A stretch of DNA of 64,000 nucleotides from Morinoia aosen (Eukaryota; Arthropoda; Malacostraca; Amphipoda; Talitridae): assembly GCA_030386875.1 (NCBI GenBank), contig JASJYW010000026.1:12418246-12482245 (forward strand), written 5' to 3'. The position numbers and the translations under genes are program-made. This document shows positions 45,201 through 55,400 of this stretch, piece after piece. The notes beneath the pieces were generated by a model. That model searched no databases, was not told where the DNA came from, and saw only the letters and a program-made list of their open reading frames with translations. The stretch's first letter is position 1. Each line of letters begins with the position of its first letter.

Positions 45201-46617
45201 CTACATTTACTTCTGCATTAATTTCTCCCACTTCTCCATTCGATTCTAACTTCTTATTATCAACAATATCAACAGAAATTACACCTCTGCCACGAGTATC
45301 AGCTTCCGAACAAAGTTTCCTATCAACCATGGTATCCTTTCCACCACATGTCGATTTAACTTCCATCGTATCTGACCCCGCAACAAAATTTACCTCAACG
45401 TCAGCTGCATCTCTGAGCGCTGTTTCCACGCTCGTCGGGTATACTTCGCTCTCAATATCATCAGATTTTATCAATTCCACGTTGCATAGCATCGTGTTCT
45501 CAGAGAAGTACAACGTCTCCTCGTTAGCATTTAGAATCATGATCGGTACCACACCGTCTTCATTTACATGCACAATTGAGTCAGCTATGAAAGCACCATT
45601 GTCAAAACATCTTTTGAGAACCATATATTCTCCTACAATTGGTTTCCTAATGAACCCATAAACAACGTTAAGCGAATTACCAGGTACCTCAGCCTGATTA
45701 CAATGAACAATTAATTGTTTTGTTCTCATTGTCTGTGCCTGAGCTACCGCAGCTCTCATGGTTTGCTTCCGAGCTACCGCAGCTCTCATTGTTCCGCAGT
45801 CAGCATTTTTTCTCCTGCAGTCAGCATTGTTTCTGCCGCAGTCATCATTTTTACTGCTGCCGTCATCATTTTTTAATTGCCTCTTGGTCTTTCTGGCGAC
45901 CGCAATCTCTGATAATAGACAATCACTATTCACTATATTTCGCATTACAACTTCTCTGCTTAACAAAGGTTCCACATTTAAATCTTGAAAAGGAATTGCA
46001 ACATTATTCCAAAGAAGTTCCTTCTCTCTGAAGTTAATGACGGCGTCCTTTAATACGTCACGACCTAGAATTAAATCATAGTTAAATTTGGCTTCACGAA
46101 CAATAAGTGCACTTGTTTTAATTACTTTACTTGTGCCCGGAATTTTAATGGATAACTCTACCTCTCCGGTCACGTCACTTTTTCCGCTTATTCCCTTGAC
46201 TCTTAATTTACTCGGCTTGACTTCATCACTCAAATTTTTAATCTGTCTGTAACTAATAAGGCACTTCTCCGATCCACTGTCAATTAGAGCATTTAAATAC
46301 TGATCGTTATTTTTAATAATGATGGTTGGCTTATTGCCCTCTTTAAATGACACTAATCCAGAATTTTTATCAACATTCTTTACAACGGACACAGAAAAAT
46401 ATGATTCCACCGTTTTGCCTTGACAATGGTCATTTTCAAGCTCTTCTTCTTGTAATAAACTATATCTATTTTTACAGTTAAACACAGGGTCAACATACGA
46501 TTTGGTTATTTCGGTGGTATCTGGGATTCCCACGGTCTCCAGTTTAACGAGTTTGGTACCGCTAATTAACTCGGGCTCAATCTGCTTTAACTCTCCCTTA
46601 CTTCCTCCATCTAGCTT
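42271..46617 (-). CDS. pol: Pol polyprotein: protease, reverse transcriptase, RNase H, integrase
   Basis: An intact frame of about 1448 codons entered by -1 frameshift; it has no suitable ATG and stays open back into the gag end (a GTG at 46533 is only the first alternative start). Numbering from that GTG, the aspartic protease has LIDSGS at 84-89 and an LGRDVL flap region near 156. An unusual repetitive linker lies at about 226-272. Reverse transcriptase spans about 535-720, with the first Asp in SNIDLRSAFHQIEL and FLDDIL at 669-674. RNase H spans about 812-930 (Asp816, Glu860, Asp885, Asp929). Integrase has an HHCC finger (His1083, His1087, Cys1117, Cys1120), a D,D35E triad (Asp1149, Asp1208, Glu1244) and a GPY/F-like WIGPAIV at 1380. 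There is no chromodomain. The PR-RT-RH-IN order and motifs are Ty3/gypsy. All catalytic residues are present, so it may be active. Confidence 0.95.
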   Translation of the reverse strand, partial: KLDGGSKGELKQIEPELISGTKLVKLETVGIPDTTEITKSYVDPVFNCKNRYSLLQEEELENDHCQGKTVESYFSVSVVKNVDKNSGLVSFKEGNKPTIIIKNNDQYLNALIDSGSEKCLISYRQIKNLSDEVKPSKLRVKGISGKSDVTGEVELSIKIPGTSKVIKTSALIVREAKFNYDLILGRDVLKDAVINFREKELLWNNVAIPFQDLNVEPLLSREVVMRNIVNSDCLLSEIAVARKTKRQLKNDDGSSKNDDCGRNNADCRRKNADCGTMRAAVARKQTMRAAVAQAQTMRTKQLIVHCNQAEVPGNSLNVVYGFIRKPIVGEYMVLKRCFDNGAFIADSIVHVNEDGVVPIMILNANEETLYFSENTMLCNVELIKSDDIESEVYPTSVETALRDAADVEVNFVAGSDTMEVKSTCGGKDTMVDRKLCSEADTRGRGVISVDIVDNKKLESNGEVGEINAEVNVGLMQGGLISGGSGEKELRRDLTVKDVSCNEEDVQLPLIELLNKYRDVVTLEGEKIGVTNILKHQIQLKPDAPVLNLVPYRIPHKYQEEVMRITNDMLDQGIIEESNSDFNFPVIVVKKKSGDLRPVIDFRALNTVLIKQSYPLPRIDDILATLGNNAWFSNIDLRSAFHQIELEKESRKYTAFSVNYRKYQFCRVPFGLSTSPGIFQKLMISALSPILGKVAFVFLDDILVFSKNKIQHLKDLESVLKMLRSGNLSLKLEKCHFYKQEIEYLGHIIAADGIKCKYSKKLQDCRAPVNVKELQQFLGLANYFRNFLPNFAEIASSLYNLLRKNVTYTWTDECQRSFEYLKSLLTSDRVLRHPDYSKDFHVFTDASNSGIGAVLMQADDSSDKILRPVAYYSKNLNSSQRRYSTTKKEFFAINCALKYFKYLITGYTVRVYTDHRPLAPLFNKKLPEDTNMARWCLNVHSFNPIVKYLPGRENVVADYLSRLPVDNDKLNLKELNDCEDLQVANESEVCIAETRARKRQTHARMPTDEVNEPPVRDSDDADVPKLIDYVPTESEISWTIKEFIDEQNNDAFCIEIKKALLHNSVSNIPDLEKFLILNNIVYRRREIDNRPSTILTVVVPNSLMSKAILAIHSLYHTDEKHTLFKFKLKYYNLLEKTLVRKLVSNCEVCKILKARPSVPIKILTAPIATKPFEVVSMDLLGPLKITDKGNRYILVVIDLFSRFCRLYAISNRNTETIIECLSNCFALLGYPKTLISDNALEFTSVALKQYAKIHDIAKREVLAYSPHSNAIVERNNKKISNLLRLYVNTLTHTEWDQLLEVVENALNNALNSTLGDTPSFVVFNRDTCPFYQAENFDSVTYNFDNELDLVNIRAREAVRTVENIRNLIINNTTERNLYRNLKRRNKDINVGDRVLLKNHNKSHKLQLNWIGPAIVQKVKRNYADIKIGSKIVRSNINHLLTLTKVKNVS

Positions 46618-48065
46618 AAAAAACTACTTGACTCGGGTTCCGCCCAATGGACTTCATTTTTACCTCGATTTGAGTTACCTCTACCGCGTAAATACGCCCT
46701 ATAGTTGCGGACTTCCGTACCGCTCGCTCTACAATTCTTTACTACATGCGTTCCACCGCAGGCAAAGCATCCTCTCGGAAACGGACCTCTTTGCGGTCTA
46801 CATTCAAAGTGCCCTGCCATGGAACATGAGTTACAGTACGGGAAACCCGCTTTTTTCGTTCCTGAAATTCCTCCTGAATTTCCTGCAACCTGACCACTAG
46901 AACTACTACTCTCAGACTTCACCATATTACACTCTAAGGCACCAATTCCTCGATCACCTACATAACTGTTTAACTCTCTACCCCTAATACGAGTATTTCG
47001 TGCGAGCCAGGGTCTAGGTACAATCCTACGTACACCTGATCGAAAATTCCTACGATAATTGCCAACTGTTCCGTAGCACACCTCACTCTCTGGGAACTGC
47101 TCTGCGGCCTCAAGGCCTTCATCAAAGTCACTGTTTACTTCACCTAGGTAACTCTCCTGTTCGTATCTGAACTGAACTTTTTGCGCAAGGATCTTTTTTG
47201 TCTCGGACTGGCTGCGCACAACTGAAATTAACCTAGCTAACAACTCTTCCGCTGAGCTGAATTGCGTCTCAAAGATTTTCCTAGCAAAACTCTCATCAAG
47301 AAGCGGACCTAAAATTGACAACGCGAGACTGTATGAAATACTATCGCCTACGAATTTTTTTAACTCTGCTTGTGTGGTGCAGGCTTGAAAGTATGCAGTT
47401 CTCTGCCAACCTAAGGAATTTGAATTAAGGATGCTCTCAGTCAGCTTTCTTATTTTCGAAAATGCATTGACCATTTGTGCAGATAGTGCATTATTTTTAA
47501 CTAATTGCAACTCGTTCAGGTCGCAAGCCAATGCATGAATACTTTTCTCGCCACGCGAAACGTAAATGTCCTCAAGAATCTGAACTACCTGATCAAAAGA
47601 ATAATTGAGGTCCTGATTAACTAATTTCGTAACTACGGAGTTGAAATCCCCGACGTTCTTATTAGCGGAGCGTACTAGGAACTCCTTACGACGTTCATCA
47701 CTAGTGGCATCAGGCAACAAACTTAGATATGCCTTTAGATTTTGTATGTGAGTGTGAAAACTCTTATTTTCGAGAAACTCAGAATCATGGACCCGGCGTC
47801 TTCCACGGAACGTTGGAAGCTCCGCATTCGTCATTATCGTGCCTACATTCGGTACATTCATGTTAGCAGCAATATCACGTGCTAGTTGTGTTGTGTTTAC
47901 ATTACTAGGAACACTAGAACTAGGGCCAGCTGTTGGGGTCGTCATGGTTGGCACTTGAGTCACACTAGTTACTCTAGGTTTAGAAATACGTCCGGATTTA
48001 GTTACCGTAGCTTCTGTTCGAACTACTTCCTCATCACTATCCAAGGAATCATAATAATCCGACAT
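46611..48065 (-). CDS. gag: Gag polyprotein
   Basis: 484 residues from an ATG at 48065 to TAG at 46613-46611. The N-terminal ~80 residues are acidic then Ser/Thr/Pro rich. From about 81 (AELPTFRGRR) a helical capsid-like region runs to about 300. A basic, Arg-rich stretch (337-365) precedes two zinc knuckles: C411-x2-C414-x4-H419-x2-C422 and C433-x2-C436-x3-H440-x4-C445. Both depart from the canonical C-x2-C-x4-H-x4-C spacing. The frame ends three bases after a U UUU UUA slippery heptamer, from which Pol is made in the -1 frame. Gag forms the virus-like particle and binds the element RNA. It is intact, in keeping with a young element. Confidence 0.92.
   Translation of the reverse strand: MSDYYDSLDSDEEVVRTEATVTKSGRISKPRVTSVTQVPTMTTPTAGPSSSVPSNVNTTQLARDIAANMNVPNVGTIMTNAELPTFRGRRRVHDSEFLENKSFHTHIQNLKAYLSLLPDATSDERRKEFLVRSANKNVGDFNSVVTKLVNQDLNYSFDQVVQILEDIYVSRGEKSIHALACDLNELQLVKNNALSAQMVNAFSKIRKLTESILNSNSLGWQRTAYFQACTTQAELKKFVGDSISYSLALSILGPLLDESFARKIFETQFSSAEELLARLISVVRSQSETKKILAQKVQFRYEQESYLGEVNSDFDEGLEAAEQFPESEVCYGTVGNYRRNFRSGVRRIVPRPWLARNTRIRGRELNSYVGDRGIGALECNMVKSESSSSSGQVAGNSGGISGTKKAGFPYCNSCSMAGHFECRPQRGPFPRGCFACGGTHVVKNCRASGTEVRNYRAYLRGRGNSNRGKNEVHWAEPESSSFLS
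46617..46623 (-). promoter_or_regulatory. -1 ribosomal frameshift site, gag to pol
   Basis: On the minus strand T TTT TTA in the gag register (AGT TTT TTA AGC TAG), the canonical X XXY YYZ heptamer, with only one sense codon before the gag stop. A -1 slip gives AAG CTA GAT and runs without a stop into pol. An inverted repeat CGAGTT ... AACTCG lies about 50 bases downstream, farther than the usual stimulatory structure. Confidence 0.85.
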
Positions 48066-48968
48066 GTGTCGTATTTCCTCAACAATTTAAAGATCTCCCT
48101 ATTCCTAATAAAACGTCAAATTCAATATTAATCAAAGATCAATCAAAAATTAATGCATCCCTTCGGAACAAAAAATAAACATATTTTGCCTAACTTCCAT
48201 CAATACACAGCGAAATTAATAATTCCACCTGAATTAATAACCACAATTAGTAGCTAAGAAAATAATAAAGCACATCTAAAACAGGCAAAATACACAGAAA
48301 ATGAAATAGTGTTAACCACAATAGTAATCACAAGACATCAATAACAACAATAAAATTACCTAAACAATACTTCCGATTAAATTCAATAAATAGTGGCACT
48401 CTCAAACACCACAATCAGAGCAAATCTTGGTGACTTCTCAATAAAACCGTGCAGCGTGTACGTGACTGCTGCCCACGACAATTCTCACGATAAGGCGTTA
48501 AAAAAAAATCGCTGCTACACAACAAGGAAGTGTGAATTTATATCAATTTAAAGCTTCAAAAGTTTAATTCAAAGTGTTCAGTACACTTTCACTAACACTA
48601 TTACCTAATTTATGCAAAATGTGAAACTTACAATGTTAATTTGAAGTTGAAAAATGGGGGTAACTGCTAATCCGATCTTGACTGACGCAGATCCGTCGTC
48701 CACCAAGTACAAAGTCAAACTGACTGTCTGCTAAGCTACAGGCTACACAGGAAGTGGGTACGGCACAAGACGACCGCAGCAATATTTTCAACAAAAGAAT
48801 GCTCTGCTCAGAGAACGAGACCGCTTGCATCTAGTTACAGAAAATGCTTTTTCCTAAAGACTTATCTGAGACAAGAAGACAACAGCAGCTCACTTCGTCG
48901 TGGCAGGCAAGATGGGTGGGGGAAACAGTCAATGCCAATGCAGGTACAGCAATGATGTCGGCTGGTAC
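48066..48968 (-). other. Leader region upstream of gag
   Basis: About 900 bases of AT-rich leader up to the gap. No LTR match or clear primer binding site is found in it. A 64-codon open frame (48830-48636) with a hydrophobic N-terminal part ends four bases before the splice donor; it cannot be tested against a relative here. Confidence 0.5.
48626..48632 (-). promoter_or_regulatory. Candidate splice donor in leader
   Basis: On the minus strand ATT followed by GTAAGT (48631-48626), a strong donor match upstream of gag. Spliced to the acceptor at 41557 it would remove gag and pol and place the ORF3 ATG as an early start in the mRNA. No second copy of the leader is in the window to test conservation. 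Confidence 0.5.
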
Positions 48969-49468
48969 NNNNNNNNNNNNNNNNNNNNNNNNNNNNNNNN
49001 NNNNNNNNNNNNNNNNNNNNNNNNNNNNNNNNNNNNNNNNNNNNNNNNNNNNNNNNNNNNNNNNNNNNNNNNNNNNNNNNNNNNNNNNNNNNNNNNNNNN
49101 NNNNNNNNNNNNNNNNNNNNNNNNNNNNNNNNNNNNNNNNNNNNNNNNNNNNNNNNNNNNNNNNNNNNNNNNNNNNNNNNNNNNNNNNNNNNNNNNNNNN
49201 NNNNNNNNNNNNNNNNNNNNNNNNNNNNNNNNNNNNNNNNNNNNNNNNNNNNNNNNNNNNNNNNNNNNNNNNNNNNNNNNNNNNNNNNNNNNNNNNNNNN
49301 NNNNNNNNNNNNNNNNNNNNNNNNNNNNNNNNNNNNNNNNNNNNNNNNNNNNNNNNNNNNNNNNNNNNNNNNNNNNNNNNNNNNNNNNNNNNNNNNNNNN
49401 NNNNNNNNNNNNNNNNNNNNNNNNNNNNNNNNNNNNNNNNNNNNNNNNNNNNNNNNNNNNNNNNNNNN
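48969..49468. other. Assembly gap (500 N)
   Basis: Exactly 500 N between the leader of the intact element and satellite. The 5' LTR and primer binding site are presumably missing here. Confidence 0.99.
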
Positions 49469-52400
49469 CAAACGACGTGATTTTCACCGCATTCGGCCTA
49501 GGAATGGCCCAAAACACGCATTTTAGCTCTGTCGACCGTGGAATCGGCTGAATATGCACCTTCCGCCCATGTCGCCACGGGGAAACAGCAAACGACGGGA
49601 TTTTCACCGCATTCGGCCTAAGAATGGCCCCAAAACACGCATTTTAGCCCTGTCGACCGTGGGAAACGGCTAAATATGCACTTTCCGCCTATGTCGCCAC
49701 GGGAAACAGCAAACGACGTGATTTTCACCGCATTCGGCCTAGGAATGGTCAAAAACACTCATTTTAGCCCTGTCGAACGTGGAATCGGCTAAATATGCAC
49801 TTTCCGCCTGTGTCGCCACGGAAAACAGCATACGACGTGATTTTCACCGCATTCGGCCTAGGAATGGCCCAAAACACGCATTTTAGCTCTGTCGACCGTG
49901 AAACGGCTAAATATGCACTTTCCGCCTATGTCGCCACGGGAAACAGCAAACGACGTGATTTTCACCGCATTCGGCCTAGGAATGACCCGAAACACGCATT
50001 TTAGCTCTGTCGACCGTGGAATCGGCTAAATATGCACTTTCCGCCTATGTCGCCACGGGAAACAGCAAACGATGTGATTTTCACCGCATTCGGCCTAGGA
50101 ATGGCCCAAAACACGCATTTTAGCTCTGTCGACCGTTAGAATCGGCAAAATATGCACTTTCCGCCCTATGTCGCCACGGGAAACAGCAAACGACGTGATT
50201 TTCACCGCATTCGGCCTAGAAATGGCCCAAAACACGCATTTTAGCTCTGTCGACCGTGGAATCGGCTAAATATGCACTTTCCGCCTATGTCGCCACGGGA
50301 AACAGCAAACGACGTGATTTTCACCGCATTCGGCCTAGGAATGGCCCAAAACACGCATTTTAGCTCTGTCGACCGTGGAAACGGCTAAATATGCACTTTC
50401 CGCCTATGTCGCAACGGGAAACAGCAAACGACGTGATTTTCACCGCATTCGGCCTAGGAATGGCTTTAAAACACGCATTTTAGCTCTGTCGACCGTGGAA
50501 TCGGCTAAATATGCACTTTCCGCCTATGTCGCCACGGGAAACAGCAAACGACGTGATTTTCACTGCATTTCGGCCTAGGAATGGCCCAAAACACGCATTT
50601 TAGCTCTGTCGACCGTGGAATCGGCTAAATATGCACTTTCCGCCTATGTCGCCACGGGAAACAGCAAACGACGTGATTTTCACCGCATTCGTCATAGGAA
50701 TGGCCCAAAACACGCATTTTAGCTCTGTCGACCGTGGAAACGGCTAAATATGCACTTTCCGCCCCATGTCGCCACGGGAAACAGCAAACGACGTGATTTT
50801 CACCGCATTCGGCCTAGGAATGGCCCAAAACACGCATTTTAGCTCTGTCGACCGTGGAAACGGCAAAATATGCACTTTCCGCCTATGTCGCCACGGGAAA
50901 CAGCAAACGGCGTGATTTTCACCGCATTCGGCCTAGGAATGGCTCAAAACACGAATTTTAGCTCTGTCGACCGTGGAATCGGCTAAATATGCACTTTCCG
51001 CCTATGTCGCCACGGGAAAACAGCAAACGACGTGATTTTCACCGCATTCGGCCAAGGAATGGCCCAAAACACGCATTTTAGCCCTGTCGACCGTGGAAAC
51101 GGCTAAATATGCACTTTCTCCGCCTATGTCGCCACGGGAAACAGCAAACGACGTGATTTTCACCGCATTCGGCCTAGGAATGGCCCAAAACAAGCATTTT
51201 AGCTCTGTCGACCTTGTAATCGGCTAAATATGCACTTTCCGCCTATGTCGCCACGGGAAAACAACGGGAAACAGCAAACGACGTGATTTTCACCGCATTC
51301 GGTCTAGGAATGGCCCAAAACACGCATTTTAGCTCTGTCGACCGTGGAATCGGCTAAATATGCACTTTCCGCCTATGTCGCCACGGGAAACAGCAAACGA
51401 CGTGATTTTCACCGCATTCGGCCTAGGAATGGCCCAAAACACGCATTTTAGCTATGTCGACGGTGGAATCGGCTGAATATGCACTTTCCGCCTATGTCGC
51501 CACGGGAAACAGCAAACGACGTGATTTTCACCGCATTTGGCCTAGGAATGGCACAAAACACGCATTTTAGCTCTGTCGACCGTGGAAACGGCTAAATATG
51601 CACTTTCCGCCTATGTCGCCACGGGAAACAGCAAACGACGTGATTTTCACTGCATTGGGCCTAGGAATGGCCCAAAACACGCATTTTTGCTCTGTCGACC
51701 GTGGAATCGGCTAAATATGCACTTTCCGCCTATGTCGCCACGGGAAACAGCAAACGACGTGATTTTCACCGCATTCGGCCTAGGAATGGCCCAAAACACG
51801 CATTTTAGCTCTGTCGACCGTGGAATCGGCTAAATATGCACTTTCCGCCTATGTCGCCACTGGAAACAGCAAACGACGTGATTTTCACCGCATTCGGCCT
51901 AGGAATGGCCCAAAACACGCATTTTCGCTCTGTCGACCGTGGAAACGGCTAAATATGCACTTTCCGCCTATGTCGCCCCGGGAAACAGCAAACGACGTGA
52001 TTTTCACCGCATTCGGCCTAGGAATGGCCCAAAACACGCATTTTAGCTCTGTCGACCGTGGAAACGGCTAAATATGCACTTTCCGCCTATGTCGCCACGG
52101 GAAACAGCAAACGACGTGATTTTCACTGCATTCGGCCTAGGAATGGCCCAAAACACGCATTTTAGCTCTGTCGACCGTGGAATCGGCTAAATATGCACTT
52201 TCCGCCTATGTCGCCACGGGAAACAGCAAACGACGTGACTTTCACCGCATTCGGCCTAGGAATGGCCCAAAACACGCATTTCAGCCCCGTCGACCGTGGA
52301 AACGGCTAAATATGCACTTTCCGCCTATGGCGCCACGGGAAACAGCAAACGACGTGATATTCACCGCAATCGGCCTAGGAATAGCCCAAAACACGCATTT

Positions 52401-55400
52401 TAGCTCTGTCGACCGTGGAATCGGCTAAATATGCACTTTTTGCCTATGTCGCCAAGGGAAACAGCAAACGACGTGATTTTCACCGCATTCGGCCCAGGAA
52501 TGGCCAAAAACACGCATTTTCGCCCTGTCGACCGTGGAATCGGCTAAATATGCACTTTCCGCCTATGTCGCCACGGGAAAAAGCAAACGACGTGATTTTC
52601 ACCGCATTCGGCCTAGGAATGGCCCAAAATACGCATTTAAGCCCTGTCGACCGTGGAATCGGCTAAATATGCACTTTCCGCCTATGTCGCCACGGGAAAC
52701 AGCAAACGACGTGATTTTCACCGCATTCGGCCTAGGAATGGCCCAAAACACGCATTTTAGCTCTGTCGACCGTGGATACGGCTAAATATGCACTTTCCGC
52801 CTATGTCGCCACGGGAAACAGCAAACGACGTGATTTTCACCGCATTCGGCCTAGGAATGGCCCAAAACACGCATTTTAGCTCTGTCGACCGTGGAAACGG
52901 CTAAATATGCACTTTCCGCCTATGTCGCCACGGGAAACAGCAAACGACGTGATTTTCACCGCCTTCGGCCTAGGAATAGCCCAAAACACGCATTTTAGCT
53001 CTGTCGACCGTGGAAACGGCTAAATATGCACTTTCCGCTTATGTCGCCACGGGAAACAGCAAACGACGTGATTTTCACTGCATTCGGCCTAGGAATGGCC
53101 CAAAACGCGCATTCTAGCTCTGTCGACCGTGGAATCGGCTAAATATGCACTTTCCGCCTATGTCGATAAGGGAAACAGCAAACGACGTGATTTTCACCGC
53201 GTTCGGCCTAGGAATGGCCCAGAACACGCATTTTCGCTCTGTCGACCGTGGAAACGGCTAAATATGCACTTTCCGCCTATGTCGCCACGGGAAACAACAA
53301 ACGACGTGATTTTCACCGCATTCGGCCTAGGAATGGCCAAAAACACGCATTTTAGCCCTGTCGACCGTGGAATCGGCTAAATATGCACTTTCCGCCAATG
53401 TCGCCACGGGAAACAGCAAACGACGTGATTTTCACCGCATTCGGCCTAGGAATGGCCCAAAACACGCATTTAAGCCCTGTCGACCGTGGAAACGGCTAAA
53501 TATGCACTTTCCGCCTATGTCGCCACGGGAAACAGCAAACGACGTGATTTTCACCGCATTCGGCCTAGGAATGGCCCAAAACACGCATTTTAGCTCTGTC
53601 GACCGTGGAATCGGCTAAATATGCACCTTCCGCCCATGTCGCCACGGGAAACAGCAAACGACGGGATTTTCACCGCATTCGGCCTAAGAATGGCCCAAAA
53701 CACGCATTTTAGCCCTGTCGACCGTGGAAACGGCTAAATATGCACTTTCCGCCTATGTCGCCACGGGAAACAGCAAACGACGTGATTTTCACCGCATTCG
53801 GCCTAGGAATGGTCAAAAACACTAATTTTAGCCCTGTCGAACGTGGAATCGGCTAAATATGCACTTTCCGCCTGTGTTGCCACGGAAAACAGCATACGAC
53901 GTGATTTTCACCGCATTCGGCCTAGGAATGGCCCAAAACACGCATTTTAGCTCTGTCGACCGTGGAATCGGCTAAATATGCACTTTCCGCCTATGTCGCC
54001 ACGGGAAACAGCAAACGACGTGATTTTCACCGCATTCGGCCTAGGAATGGCCCAAAACACGCATTTAAGCCCTGTCGACCGTGGAAACGGCTAAATATGC
54101 ACTTTCCGCCTATGTCGCCACGGGAAACAGCAAACGACGTGATTTTCACCGCATTCGGCCTAGGAATGGCCCAAAACACGCATTTTAGCTCTTTCGACCG
54201 TGGAATCGGCTAAATATGCACCTTCCGCCTATGTCGCCACGGGAAACAGCAAACGACGGGGTTTTCACCGCATTCGGCCTAAGAATGGCCCAAGACACGA
54301 ATTTTAGCCCTGTCGACCGTGGAATCGGCTAAATATGCACTTTCCGCCAATGTCGCCACGGGAAACAGCAAACGACGTGATTTTCACCGCATTCGGCCTA
54401 GGAATGGCCCAAAACACGCATTTAAGCCCTGTCGACCGTGGAAACGGCTAAATATGCACTTTCCGCCTATGTCGCCACGGGAAACAGCAAACGACGTGAT
54501 TTTCACCGCATTCGGCCTAGGAATGGCTTTAAAACACGCATTTTAGCTCTGTCGACCGTGGAATCGGCTAAATATGCACCTTCCGCCCATGTCGCCACGG
54601 GAAACAGCAAACGACGGGATTTTCACCGCATTCGGCCTAAGAATGGCCCAAAACACGCATTTTAGCCCTGTCGACCGTGGAAACGGCTAAATATGCACTT
54701 TCCGCCTATGTCGCCACGGGAAACCGCAAACGACGTGATTTTCACCGCATTCGGCCTAGGAATGGTCAAAAACACTCATTTTAGCCCTGTCGAACGTGGA
54801 ATCGGCTAAATATGCACTTTCCGCCTGTGTCGCCACGGAAAACAGCATACGACGTGATTTTCACCGCATTCGGCCTAGGAATGGCCCAAAACACGCATTT
54901 TAGCTCTGTCGACCGTGGAATCGGCTAAATATGCACTTTCCGCCTATGTCGCCACGGGAAACAGCAAACGACGTGATTTTCACCGCATTCGGCCTAGGAA
55001 TGGCCCAAAACACGCATTTAAGCCCTGTCGACCGTGGAAACGGCTAAATATGCACTTTCCGCCTATGTCGCCACGGGAAACAGCAAACGACGGGATTTTC
55101 ACCGCATTCGGCCTAAGAATGGCCCAAAACACGCATTTTAGCCCTGTCGAACGTGGAATCGGCTAAATATGCACTTTCCGCCTGTGTCGCCACGGAAAAC
55201 AGCATACGACGTGATTTTCACCGCATTCGGCCTAGGAATGGCCAAAACACGCATTTTAGCTCTGTCGACCGTGGAAACGGCTAAATATGCACTTTCCGCC
55301 TATGTCGCCACGGGAAACAGCAAACGACGTGATTTTCACCGCATTCGGCCTAGGAATGGCCCAAAACACGCATTTTAGCTCTGTCGACCGTGGAATCGGC

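Larger units (their letters stand above)
38930..48968 (-). mobile_element. Ty3/gypsy-type LTR element, ORF3 family, intact coding regions
   Basis: A minus-strand element of about 10 kb. In transcription order: leader (48968-48066), gag, pol (-1 frame), intron with conserved block, ORF3 with -1-frame extension, 3' UTR, purine tract and 3' LTR. All coding regions are open. The 5' LTR is not seen and probably falls in the 48969-49468 gap. The 3' part is almost identical to the copy at 60737-64000, differing mainly in homopolymer length and a few substitutions, so the family moved recently. The insertion flanks of the two copies differ in satellite phase, so they are separate insertions. Confidence 0.92.

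Noticed and set aside
45026-45661. 211-residue plus-strand open frame inside pol
   Set aside because: It is antisense to the intact Pol linker region, with low-complexity Ser/Thr/Pro composition, and shows no known motif.
48690-48715. TGGTGGACGACGGATC on the minus strand as primer binding site of the intact element
   Set aside because: The sequence before it does not match the end of the 3' LTR, so it does not follow a 5' LTR.
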